A stretch of 64,000 nucleotides of DNA, from positions 17,137 through 81,136 of the forward strand of contig CAILAZ010000348.1 in assembly GCA_903832295.1 (NCBI GenBank), given 5' to 3'. The notes below the pieces were generated by a model. That model was given only the letters and a program-made list of their open reading frames with translations, did not search any database and was not told where the DNA came from. This document shows positions 39,560 to 48,814 of this stretch, piece after piece (position 1 is the first letter of the stretch; each line of letters opens with the position of its first letter). This DNA is from an uncultured Acidobacteriota bacterium. GTDB taxonomy: Bacteria; Acidobacteriota; Terriglobia; Terriglobales; Acidobacteriaceae. The position numbers were made by a program, and so were the translations under genes.

Positions 39560-40834
39560 CTATCGCGGCTTCAGGCGGCGATGAGCGATGTCACTGCGGT
39601 ACTGCATGCCGTCAAAGCTGATGCAGCGCACGGCCTCATAGGCGCGGGCGACGGCGGACTCCAGGGTGGTGGCGCGGGCGGTGACGCCGAGGACGCGGCC
39701 TCCGGCGCTGACGATCTGGCCGTCGCGGAGGTCAGTTCCGGCATGAAAGACGCGCACGCCATCGAGAGCGTTGGCGCGTTCGAGCCCGGTGATGGGCTTT
39801 CCGGCGAGGTAAGGGCCGGGATAGCCTCCGGTGGCCATGACGACGCAGATGCTGGGGTCAGGGCTCCAGCGGAAGACCCCGTCACTGATGCGGCCCTCGA
39901 TGCTGGCCTCGAAGGCCTCGAGGAGGTCGCTATCAAGACGCATGAGGATGGGCTGGGTTTCGGGGTCTCCGAAGCGGCAGTTGAACTCCAGCACCTGGGG
40001 ACCCTTGGCGGTCATCATGAGACCGCAGTAGAGGATGCCGGTGTAGGGCGCGCCCTCGGCGGCCATTCCATCAATCACAGGGCGGGCGATGTGACGGAGA
40101 AGCCACTCGCGCATATTGTCATCGACCAGGCCATTGATGGAGTAAGCGCCCATGCCTCCGGTGTTGGGGCCAGTGTCGCCGTCGCCGATGCGCTTGTGAT
40201 CCTGGGCGGCAACGAGGGGAGCTACGCGCTCGCCATCACTGATGACGAGGAAACTGATTTCTTCGCCTTCGAGGAACTCCTCGAAAAGAACATGGCGGCC
40301 GGCTTCGCCGAGCGAGCCTCCGAGCAGGGCTTCGGCGGCCTCGGCGGCTTCTTCCCTGGTGTTGGCGATGATGACGCCTTTGCCAGCGGCGAGACCGTCG
40401 GCTTTGACGACGATGGGGGCGCTGAAGTTGGCGAGGGCTGACTTGATCTCCGAGACGGCATGCACCTGCACGTAGAGCGGCGTGGGGATGCGGTGGCGGG
40501 TCATGAAGGCCTTGGAGAAGCTCTTGCTGGATTCCAGTTGCGCGGCGGCCTGGGTGGGTCCGAAGACGGGGATGCCTCGGCGGCGGAGTTCATCGACGGT
40601 GCCGAGCATGAGGGGGACTTCCGGGCCGACGACGACGAGATCAGGCGCGGCTTTCACGGCGGCCTCGATGATGGAGTCGAGGCGATTGAGGTCGCAGGGG
40701 ATGCAGGTGGCCCCCTCGTGGGCGATGCCGGCATTGCCGGGAGCACAGAAGAGCTGCGTAACCCGAGGCGACTGCTTGAGCTTCCAAATGAGCGCGTGTT
40801 CGCGGCCACCGCCGCCCAGCACAAGAACTTTCAT
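39560..40834 (-). CDS. purD: Phosphoribosylamine--glycine ligase
   Basis: MKVLVLGGGGREHALIWKLKQSP...LVVVGPEVPLMLGTVDELR...EFNCRFGDPETQPILMRL. Confidence 0.97.
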   Translation of the reverse strand: MKVLVLGGGGREHALIWKLKQSPRVTQLFCAPGNAGIAHEGATCIPCDLNRLDSIIEAAVKAAPDLVVVGPEVPLMLGTVDELRRRGIPVFGPTQAAAQLESSKSFSKAFMTRHRIPTPLYVQVHAVSEIKSALANFSAPIVVKADGLAAGKGVIIANTREEAAEAAEALLGGSLGEAGRHVLFEEFLEGEEISFLVISDGERVAPLVAAQDHKRIGDGDTGPNTGGMGAYSINGLVDDNMREWLLRHIARPVIDGMAAEGAPYTGILYCGLMMTAKGPQVLEFNCRFGDPETQPILMRLDSDLLEAFEASIEGRISDGVFRWSPDPSICVVMATGGYPGPYLAGKPITGLERANALDGVRVFHAGTDLRDGQIVSAGGRVLGVTARATTLESAVARAYEAVRCISFDGMQYRSDIAHRRLKPR

Positions 40835-41021
40835 GACCTCTCCAACGGAAAAGGGTATGAGGTTACGGCGGGATAAGTCAATCGGGACGGGAGTGATTTG
40901 CGGGATTGCGGAGGAAGCGGGTTGCATGGGCGGGGGCGGGTTCTGGTAGCCTTGGTCCAAGGTGGAAGGCCCGGCATCGAAGTTAGAGGCGGGCTGGATT
41001 GCCGGTTTGGAAGACAGGCCA

Positions 41022-42347
41022 ATGGGGATTGAGGGACAGGAGTGGCGCGCGGACGTGGTGGCCCCGGTGTTGCCGGAGGTGCGGTCGCGTATTCCGCTGC
41101 CGGTTCATGGCGGGGTACTACGCAAGCTGCTGGCGTTTGCCGGGCCGGGATTCCTGATTGCCGTGGGCTATATGGACCCGGGCAACTGGGCCACGGACCT
41201 GGCGGCGGGCTCGCGCTATAACTACAGCCTGCTGTATGTGATTGTGCTCTCAAACCTGATGGCGATTCTGCTGCAAAGCCTTTCGATCAAACTGGGAGTG
41301 GTGACCGGGCGGGACCTGGCACAGGCCTGCCGGGAGCGCTTTGGTCCACGGACGGCGTTTGTGCTGTGGCTGCTGGCGGAGGTGGCGATTGCGGCGTGCG
41401 ACCTGGCGGAGGTGATTGGCTCGGCAATTGCGTTGCAGTTGCTGTTCCATATCCCGCTGCTGATCGGGGTGGTGATTACGGGTTTCGACGTGCTGCTGCT
41501 GTTGCTGCTGGAGAACAAGGGCTTCCGGTATATCGAGGCGATTGTGGTGACGCTGACGGCGACGATCGGCGTCTGCTTCGGGCTGGAGATCCTGTTTTCC
41601 AAGCCGGAGTTTGGGCTGGCGCTGCGTTCGATGTTTGTGCCGGATGCGGTGATTCTGCACGACCCGATGATGCTCTACATTGCGATTGGGATCCTGGGCG
41701 CGACGGTGATGCCGCACAATTTGTACCTGCACTCGGCAATTGTGCAGACCAGGGATTATGCGCGGACTCCGGAGGGACGGCGGGAGGCGCTGCGGTACTG
41801 CAATATCGACTCGGCAGTGGCGCTGACGATTGCGCTGCTGGTGAACGCGGCGATCCTGGTGGTGGCAGCGGCGACCTTCTACCGCGCGGGGAAACACGAG
41901 GTGGCTGAAATTCAGGACGCCTACAAGCTGATGTCAGGCTTGCTGGGGGTGACGGGGGCGAGCGGAATTTTCGCGCTGGCATTGTTGGCGAGCGGGCAGA
42001 ACTCAACGCTGACGGGAACGCTGGCAGGGCAGATTGTGATGGAAGGGTTTATCCACCTGCGGGCGAAGCCGTGGATACGCAGGCTGATCACGCGGCTGGT
42101 GGCGATTGTTCCGGCGGTGGCGGTGACGGCGGTGGCGGGCGAGAGCGGGACGGCCCGGCTGCTGATTTTGAGCCAGGTGGTGCTGAGCATGCAGTTGAGC
42201 TTTGCGGTGGTGCCGCTGGTGATGTTTACCAGCGACCGGAAGCTGATGGGCGAGTTTGTGAATCCGGCGTGGCTGAAGGGGCTCTCCTGGGGGACGGCGG
42301 CGCTGATTGCGGTGCTGAACCTGTGGCTGCTGGTGCAGATTCTCTGA
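41022..42347 (+). CDS. Nramp family divalent metal (Mn2+/Fe2+) transporter
   Basis: FLIAVGYMDPGNWATDLAAGSRYNYSLLYVIVLSNLMAILLQSLSIKLGVVTGRDLAQACR...VMPHNLYLHSAIVQTR. Confidence 0.95.
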   Translation: MGIEGQEWRADVVAPVLPEVRSRIPLPVHGGVLRKLLAFAGPGFLIAVGYMDPGNWATDLAAGSRYNYSLLYVIVLSNLMAILLQSLSIKLGVVTGRDLAQACRERFGPRTAFVLWLLAEVAIAACDLAEVIGSAIALQLLFHIPLLIGVVITGFDVLLLLLLENKGFRYIEAIVVTLTATIGVCFGLEILFSKPEFGLALRSMFVPDAVILHDPMMLYIAIGILGATVMPHNLYLHSAIVQTRDYARTPEGRREALRYCNIDSAVALTIALLVNAAILVVAAATFYRAGKHEVAEIQDAYKLMSGLLGVTGASGIFALALLASGQNSTLTGTLAGQIVMEGFIHLRAKPWIRRLITRLVAIVPAVAVTAVAGESGTARLLILSQVVLSMQLSFAVVPLVMFTSDRKLMGEFVNPAWLKGLSWGTAALIAVLNLWLLVQIL

Positions 42348-42422
42348 ATCAAAATGGCGGAACCGGGAGGGGCTGATTTTCGTACCTTGATTGAATGCGG
42401 GCCCACAACACGAGAGGAAGCT

Positions 42423-43082
42423 ATGACAAACACAATGTGGAAGACATTGAGCGTGGCCGCGATGTGCGGCGTGTTGACGATTGCGGGCTGCAAGGTAACC
42501 CATGACAACAGCAACGGCGACAAGAGGGTGAGCATTGAAGCGCCGGGCGCCAGCATCCATGTGGATAAGAACGGCGGCGAGAAGAAGGTGAGCGTGGAGA
42601 CTCCGGGCGCGAGCGTGCACGTAGATACCTCGACCACCGCGAGCGAGACGGGGATTCCGCTTTATCCGGGAGCGCAGGCAAAACAGGGTTCGGGCGACGA
42701 CAAGCACCGGGCGCATGTGAACGTGGATACGCCATTCCTGAAGGTGAAGGTGGTGGCGCTGAGGTTCACCTCGGAGGACACTCCGGAGAAGGTGCTGGCC
42801 TATTACCGCAAGAAACTGGAGAACTACGGTCCGGTGATTGAGTGCCAGGGCGGCAGCAGCCAGGATGTGGAGTTGGGGAGCGGGCGCGGCTTTGACAGTC
42901 CGGTGACGTGCGGCAAGAAGAGTCCGATGATTGCTGGGCAGATCAGCCTGAAGGTTGGAACCGAGGGAAACCAGCACGTGGTTGCGGTGAAGCCGAGCGG
43001 CAGCGGGGCGGAGTTCTCACTGGTGTATGTGCACCTGGGCAACAACAAAGGCGACCCGTCGGGCGGGAAGCAGCCCTCCTAG
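42423..43082 (+). CDS. Lipoprotein with duplicated VSxExPGASxHVD motif
   Basis: Lipobox VLTIAGCKVTHD; RVSIEAPGASIHVD...KVSVETPGASVHVD. Confidence 0.7.
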   Translation: MTNTMWKTLSVAAMCGVLTIAGCKVTHDNSNGDKRVSIEAPGASIHVDKNGGEKKVSVETPGASVHVDTSTTASETGIPLYPGAQAKQGSGDDKHRAHVNVDTPFLKVKVVALRFTSEDTPEKVLAYYRKKLENYGPVIECQGGSSQDVELGSGRGFDSPVTCGKKSPMIAGQISLKVGTEGNQHVVAVKPSGSGAEFSLVYVHLGNNKGDPSGGKQPS

Positions 43083-43153
43083 GGAGTGCGGACGGAGGGG
43101 AGTGCATGAGAGGCGCATTTGCGTCTGCGGCACCCGGCTGATAACTTTCCAAT

Positions 43154-43888
43154 GTGGAACACAGTTGCGTTCAATGCGGAGTCGTGGTGGAGGACGGGCA
43201 TCCCTTTTGTCCTAACTGCCACGCGCCGCAGATAAGGGTTCCGGTGCGCCCTCCCACGGCGCCGGTTACGGAGCCGATGCCTCCGGGCACGCCTGAGGAC
43301 TTACAGCCCCCGGCCGAGCCGATGCTTCACGAGCGCAATGTGTATGTAGCACGGCAGGAGCCGGAGCTTCCATTACAGGCAGGAAACAAGCTGATCTGGC
43401 GCAAGGCGATCAGCGTGTGCCTGATGGCAGGCCTGGTTGCGGCGGTGGGGAGTTCGGTGCCGATGATCCCGCTGGTGATGCTGTGCATGTTTGCCTCCGG
43501 CGGGCTGGCGGTAACCTTGTACCGGCGGAGGGTTGCGCAGCGCACGGTGACGCCGTGGATGGGCGCCAAGCTGGGATTGCTGGCCGGTGGAATGGGATTT
43601 GGCGTGCGCGCGCTGCTGATGGTGCTGGCACTGTTTGGAGCAGAGCAAAGGGCGGAAGTGCGCAAGCTCCTGATGGAGAAGATCCAGGAGGCTGCTGCGT
43701 CGGCAGCCGATCCGGAATCACGGCAGATCATGGATCAACTGCGCGGATACATTGGAAGCGACCATGGATTGGTCGTGCTGACCCTGGCGGGAGTGGCGCT
43801 GCTGGGGTTGTTTCTGCTGGCCTTCAGCGGGCTGGGAGGAGCGCTAGGGGCGGCAGTGTTTGGGCGCGCGAGCGAGCGGAAAGAATAA
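43154..43888 (+). CDS. Zinc-ribbon membrane protein
   Basis: MEHSCVQCGVVVEDGHPFCPNCHAPQIRVPVRP followed by about 4 TM helices. Confidence 0.75.
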   Translation: MEHSCVQCGVVVEDGHPFCPNCHAPQIRVPVRPPTAPVTEPMPPGTPEDLQPPAEPMLHERNVYVARQEPELPLQAGNKLIWRKAISVCLMAGLVAAVGSSVPMIPLVMLCMFASGGLAVTLYRRRVAQRTVTPWMGAKLGLLAGGMGFGVRALLMVLALFGAEQRAEVRKLLMEKIQEAAASAADPESRQIMDQLRGYIGSDHGLVVLTLAGVALLGLFLLAFSGLGGALGAAVFGRASERKE

Positions 43889-43906
43889 GAAGCGCACAGC
43901 CAATGC

Positions 43907-43936
43907 TTGCCGGGCACTTGCAAGGTCGCGTATTAT
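43907..43936 (+). promoter_or_regulatory. Putative sigma70-type promoter of pyrR-pyrB-pyrC
   Basis: TTGCCG - 18 nt - TATTAT, ending 9 nt before the pyrR ATG. Confidence 0.5.
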
Positions 43937-43945
43937 CGGGCAGTT

Positions 43946-44527
43946 ATGAACGTTATCTCCCGGCCTCCAAATCTACGCGAAAAAGGGCAGATCATGTCTG
44001 CCTCCGAGATTGAGCGCACCTTAGTCCGACTGGCGCACGAGATCGTTGAAAAGAACAATGGGATCGGAACACTCGGCCTGATTGGTATTCGCCGACGCGG
44101 GATTCCGATTGCGGAGCGCCTGGCGCGCCACATCGAGCGCATCGAGAAGTCTCCGGTGCCGGTGGGTACGCTGGACATCACGCTGTACCGGGACGACCTT
44201 TCCACGGTTGGTCCGAAGCCGGTGGTGGAGCCTCGCCCGATCGGTTTCAACATCACCGACAAGGACGTGGTGCTGTGCGACGACGTGCTGTACACGGGGC
44301 GCACGGTGCGCGCAGCGCTGGATGCGTTGTTTGACCAGGGCCGCCCGCGCAGCGTGAAACTGCTGACGCTGATTGACCGCGGACACCGCGAGTTGCCGAT
44401 TGAGGCGAGCTTTGTGGGACGCCGGGTGCAGACCACCGATCTGGAAATTATTGAAGTGAAGCTCACCGAGACGGACCAGATGGAAAAGGTTCTGCTGGTT
44501 GAGCGAGTACCGGATTCGGAAGGCTAA
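43946..44527 (+). CDS. pyrR: Bifunctional pyr operon regulator / uracil phosphoribosyltransferase
   Basis: IGIRRRGIPIAERLARHIE...VVLCDDVLYTGRTVRAALDALFDQGRPRSVKLLTLIDRGHRELPI. Confidence 0.95.
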   Translation: MNVISRPPNLREKGQIMSASEIERTLVRLAHEIVEKNNGIGTLGLIGIRRRGIPIAERLARHIERIEKSPVPVGTLDITLYRDDLSTVGPKPVVEPRPIGFNITDKDVVLCDDVLYTGRTVRAALDALFDQGRPRSVKLLTLIDRGHRELPIEASFVGRRVQTTDLEIIEVKLTETDQMEKVLLVERVPDSEG

Positions 44528-44539
44528 GCGAAGGACGTC

Positions 44540-45448
44540 ATGAAAGCCAAGCCCCGGTCGCTGCTCGGGATCGAGCCGCTGGATTCGCGGCAGATTCTCG
44601 AGATTCTCTCCCTGGCGAAACGCATGAACCCGGCGAGGCCGCGCACCACACTTCGCGGCCGCCGGATCGCCCTGCTCTTCTACGAAAATTCGACACGAAC
44701 ACGCACCAGCTTTGAGATTGCGGCGAAGTCCCTGGGGGCTTCGACCGTGGTGATCCACGCGACCACGGCGAGCATTGAAAAAGGCGAGTCGCTGAAGGAC
44801 ACGGGCAAGACGCTGCAATCGATTGTGGATGCGATTGTGATGCGGCATCCGAGTTCAGGCGCGCCGGTGTTGTTGTCGAAGCTGATCGACATCCCGATTA
44901 TCAATGCCGGCGACGGGATGCACGCGCATCCTTCGCAGGCGCTGCTGGATGCGTTCACGATTCTGAATCACAAGAAAAATCTGAAGGGACTGAAGATCGT
45001 CACGATTGGCGACATCTTCCACAGCCGGGTGGCGCGCAGTGACGCGCACCTGTTCAGCAAGCTGGGGGCGCGCGTGGTGTTCTGCGGTCCGGACGTGCTG
45101 CTGCCGGAGGTGGCCCGCGAACTTGCGCCCGGAGTGGAGATTGTGCGCGAGATGGACGAGGCAATTCGCGGGGCTGATGTGGTGATGATGCTGCGGGTGC
45201 AACAGGAGCGGCTCTCCGGAATGCAGATCAACGTGGATGAGTATATCCGCCGCTACCAGTTGACTCCGGCGAAGCTGAAACTGGCCAAGCGCGATGCGAT
45301 TGTGATGCATCCGGGGCCGATGATTCGCGGGATGGAGATGACGGACGAGGTCGCCGACTGCGAGCAATCGGTGGTGCTGGAACAGGTATTGAACGGCGTA
45401 AAGGTGCGCATGGCAATCCTGGCTACGGTGTTGGGAGGAAAGCGATGA
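44540..45448 (+). CDS. pyrB: Aspartate carbamoyltransferase catalytic subunit
   Basis: LFYENSTRTRTSFEIAAKSLGA...IINAGDGMHAHPSQALLDAFTI. Confidence 0.97.
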   Translation: MKAKPRSLLGIEPLDSRQILEILSLAKRMNPARPRTTLRGRRIALLFYENSTRTRTSFEIAAKSLGASTVVIHATTASIEKGESLKDTGKTLQSIVDAIVMRHPSSGAPVLLSKLIDIPIINAGDGMHAHPSQALLDAFTILNHKKNLKGLKIVTIGDIFHSRVARSDAHLFSKLGARVVFCGPDVLLPEVARELAPGVEIVREMDEAIRGADVVMMLRVQQERLSGMQINVDEYIRRYQLTPAKLKLAKRDAIVMHPGPMIRGMEMTDEVADCEQSVVLEQVLNGVKVRMAILATVLGGKR

Positions 45449-46731
45449 GCACGATTCTGCTGAAGGGCGGACACCTGATCGACCCTGCACGCGGGTTTGA
45501 CGCACCGGCCGACGTGGTGCTGCGCGACGGGTGGGTGGAGGAGATTGCCGAGCCGGGCAAGGCCAAGGCCGCGGCGGATGAGACGCTGAATTTAAAGGGG
45601 CTGATCGTTGCTCCGGGCTTTGTTGATCTGCACGTACACCTGCGCGAGCCGGGACAGACCCACAAGGAAAGCATTGCGACCGGAACGGCAGCGGCAGCGG
45701 CGGGGGGATTTACCTCGGTGTGCGCGATGCCAAACACGCGGCCGATCAACGATTCTCCGGCGGTGACGCGCTGGATGCAGGACGAAGAGCGCGGCGCGGT
45801 GGTGAACGTGTTTCCGATTGCGGCGGCGACGCTGGGCAGCCTGGGAGAAAAGCTGAGCGATTATCGCGGGCTGAAGCGGGCAGGCGCTGTAGCGGTGAGC
45901 GATGATGGCAGGCCGATTCTGGATGACCACATCATGCGCGAGGCGCTGGCGCTGGCGGCAAAGGTCGGGCTGGTGGTGATTCAACACGCCGAGGACACGA
46001 AGATCTCGCACGGCAATCCGATGAACGAGGGCGCAACGTCCTTCAAGCTGGGATTGCGCGGGCAGCCTGCGGCCAGCGAGTGGCAGATGGTGGAGAGAGA
46101 CATCCGGCTGGCGAGCCAGGAGGGCGGGCGGCTGCACGTGGCGCACGTTTCCACGGCGAAGTCGCTGGCGATGATCAAGCTGGGACGGGCGTCGAAGGTG
46201 CAGGTGACGGCCGAGGTGACGCCGCATCACTTCCTGTTCACGGAAGAGAGCTGCACGACGTATGACACGCGCTACAAGATGAACCCGCCACTGCGCTCGG
46301 CTGCGGACCGCGATGCGATGCTGGCGGCGCTGGTGGATGGCACGATTGACGCGATTGCGACGGACCACGCACCGCATGCCCTGTTTGAGAAGGAAGTGGA
46401 GTTTGACAAGGCGGCGTTTGGGATTACGGGGCTGGAGATTGCGCTGGCGGCAACCATCACGGCGCTTTATCACACGAAGAAGATTTCGCTGACGCGGGTG
46501 GTGGAACTGCTGGCGACGAACCCGGCGAAAATTGTGGGACTAGCCGGAAGAGGTACGCTGGCGGAGGGCTCGGTGGGCGACGTGGTGATCTTCGATCCGA
46601 AGAAGCGGTGGACGTATGAAGTGGAGAAGACGCGGTCGCGCTCGCGGAATTGTCCGTATGGCGGGATGCAGTTCTACGGAAAAGTGCGGGCGACGATTGT
46701 GGGTGGGAAAGTTGTGTTCAGCGAATTGTAA
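45445..46731 (+). CDS. pyrC: Dihydroorotase
   Basis: APGFVDLHVHLREPGQTHKESIATGTAAAAAGGFTSVCAMPNTRP...IATDHAPH. Confidence 0.97.
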   Translation: MSTILLKGGHLIDPARGFDAPADVVLRDGWVEEIAEPGKAKAAADETLNLKGLIVAPGFVDLHVHLREPGQTHKESIATGTAAAAAGGFTSVCAMPNTRPINDSPAVTRWMQDEERGAVVNVFPIAAATLGSLGEKLSDYRGLKRAGAVAVSDDGRPILDDHIMREALALAAKVGLVVIQHAEDTKISHGNPMNEGATSFKLGLRGQPAASEWQMVERDIRLASQEGGRLHVAHVSTAKSLAMIKLGRASKVQVTAEVTPHHFLFTEESCTTYDTRYKMNPPLRSAADRDAMLAALVDGTIDAIATDHAPHALFEKEVEFDKAAFGITGLEIALAATITALYHTKKISLTRVVELLATNPAKIVGLAGRGTLAEGSVGDVVIFDPKKRWTYEVEKTRSRSRNCPYGGMQFYGKVRATIVGGKVVFSEL

Positions 46732-46752
46732 TGGCGGTCAACCGCCTGACAG

Positions 46753-46778
46753 AAGACCCGCATGAGGCGGGTCTTTTG
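46753..46778 (+). terminator. Intrinsic terminator of pyrRBC
   Basis: AAGACCCGC-atgag-GCGGGTCTT followed by TTGC. Confidence 0.8.
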
Positions 46779-46801
46779 CTGTTAGAGTGAAGTTTCCAGC
46801 C

Positions 46802-48748
46802 ATGCGCGACGTCGATACCATCCTGACCACGATCTTCGGACTTGAACACTTCCGCCTGCAGCAGCGCGAGATTGTAAATGACGTGCTTGCGGGACGCGAC
46901 GCGCTGGTGGTGATGCCGACGGGAGCGGGCAAGAGCCTGTGTTTCCAGTTGCCGGCGGTGGCGCTGCGCGGGCTGACGCTGATTATTTCTCCGCTGATTT
47001 CGCTGATGACCGACCAGGTGCGCCAACTGCGGACGCTGCGGATTCCGGCGATGATGCTGAGCAGCGGGCAGACGTGGGACGAGCAGCGCGAGGTGATGGG
47101 ACGGTTGCGGGACGGCTTCCGCGGACTGATGTACGTTGCGCCGGAGCGCTTCAATGCGCCGGGATTTCTGTCGATCATCACGAGCCGGGAGTTGTCACTG
47201 CTGGCGATTGACGAGGCGCACTGCATCAGCCAGTGGGGACATGACTTCCGTCCGGAGTATCTGCGGCTGGGCGAGGTGAGGAAGCAGTTGGGGAATCCGC
47301 TGACGATTGCGCTGACGGCGACGGCGACTCCGGAGGTGCGCAAGGACATTGTGCGCAACCTGGAACTGAAGGATCCGGCGATCCACGTGACAGGGTTTGA
47401 CAGGCCGAACCTGAGCTACCAGTCGATTGTGTTTGCCAAGGCGAAGAACAAGCAGGCAGAGCTGATCGACTATTTGTCGCACCAGAAGTCGGGCGGGATT
47501 GTTTATTGCTCGACGCGCAAGCAGGTGGACGAAGTGACCTCGCTGCTGGGGAGCCAGTTGCGCGGGCGGGCGGTGGTGGCCTACCACGCAGGGATGGACC
47601 AGGAGGCGCGGGGAAGCAACCAGCGCAGGTTCATCGACCATGAGGATGCGATTGTGGTGGCGACCAATGCGTTTGGCATGGGCATCAACAAGCCGAACCT
47701 ACGGTGGGTGATCCACTACAACCTGCCGGGGAGCCTGGAGGCGTATTACCAGGAGGCCGGGCGCGCGGGGCGCGATGGACAGCCGGCGGAGTGCATCCTG
47801 TACTTTGCGGTGGCCGACGTGCTGACGCAGAAGTTCTTCATCGAAAAGATTGGCGAGACCAACGGCACGCTGAGCGACAAGCAGATTGCGACCTTGCAGC
47901 GGCGGGCGACGAAGCAGTTGGACGCGATGCAGAACTATGCGCGCTGGGAGCGATGCCGGCGACGGCAGATACTGGAGTACTTTGGCGAGAACAAGCTTCC
48001 TGAGAATTGCGATTGCGATGTGTGCCGGGCCAAGAATCCGAAGCTGAAGGTGACGGGACGGGCGGCGCAGGTTGAGGGCGTGAGGACTGCACTGCCGAAG
48101 CCTCGCGAGAAGGCGATGCAGCAGGCGCTGGGAGTGCCGACGCTGGCGGGCGACGATGCGAGGCTGGCGCGGATGAAGGAACTTCGGCGGGACGTGGTGC
48201 GGGCGCTGGGGACAATGTTCTTCCAGTATCTGCCGGACGAGTTGCTGCGCAGGCTGGTGGCAAATCCACCGAGACGGGTGGAGGAGTTGCGCGACGACTT
48301 TGAACTGCACAACAAGATTGTGGACGCTTTCGGGACGCAGATTGTGCAGGTGCTGAACGGCTCCGGGAAGGTGGAGAGGCAGCCGCAGACGCAGGCGGTG
48401 CGGCAGAGCCCGCCGCCACAGGCGAGCCCGAGAATTGCGATAGCGGAGCCGGAAAAGCGGAGCCCGCGGGGGAAGGCGGCAGGGACGAAGAAGGTGGCGG
48501 GCGGCAAGGTGGCTGCGCTGCACGGAGGCGCGGTGGCCGAGCGCTTTGAGAGACTGCGGACGCTGCGGCTGGAATTGGCGCGGAAGAATCACTTTCCGCC
48601 CTACTGCGTGCTGCAGGATGAGGCGCTGCTGGAGATTGCGCGGGTACAGCCACGGACGATGCGCGAGCTGCTGGAGATCAAGGGCATGGGACCGAAGCGG
48701 GCGGAGAGATATGGCAAGGAGTTGCTGGCGGAGGTAGCGAAGGACTGA
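46802..48748 (+). CDS. recQ: ATP-dependent DNA helicase RecQ
   Basis: VVMPTGAGKSLCFQLPAVAL...IDEAHCISQWGHDFRPEY...GRAGRDGQPAECILYF; C-terminal HRDC. Confidence 0.95.
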   Translation: MRDVDTILTTIFGLEHFRLQQREIVNDVLAGRDALVVMPTGAGKSLCFQLPAVALRGLTLIISPLISLMTDQVRQLRTLRIPAMMLSSGQTWDEQREVMGRLRDGFRGLMYVAPERFNAPGFLSIITSRELSLLAIDEAHCISQWGHDFRPEYLRLGEVRKQLGNPLTIALTATATPEVRKDIVRNLELKDPAIHVTGFDRPNLSYQSIVFAKAKNKQAELIDYLSHQKSGGIVYCSTRKQVDEVTSLLGSQLRGRAVVAYHAGMDQEARGSNQRRFIDHEDAIVVATNAFGMGINKPNLRWVIHYNLPGSLEAYYQEAGRAGRDGQPAECILYFAVADVLTQKFFIEKIGETNGTLSDKQIATLQRRATKQLDAMQNYARWERCRRRQILEYFGENKLPENCDCDVCRAKNPKLKVTGRAAQVEGVRTALPKPREKAMQQALGVPTLAGDDARLARMKELRRDVVRALGTMFFQYLPDELLRRLVANPPRRVEELRDDFELHNKIVDAFGTQIVQVLNGSGKVERQPQTQAVRQSPPPQASPRIAIAEPEKRSPRGKAAGTKKVAGGKVAALHGGAVAERFERLRTLRLELARKNHFPPYCVLQDEALLEIARVQPRTMRELLEIKGMGPKRAERYGKELLAEVAKD

Positions 48749-48772
48749 GTTTCCGCAGAACGAGAGCAAGCA

Positions 48773-48798
48773 AGAAGGGCAGCCGCGGCTGCCCTTCT
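48773..48798. terminator. Bidirectional terminator-like 26-bp perfect palindrome
   Basis: AGAAGGGCAGCCG/CGGCTGCCCTTCT between convergent recQ and kbl. Confidence 0.7.
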
Positions 48799-48814
48799 GC
48801 GTGGTGCGGAAATG

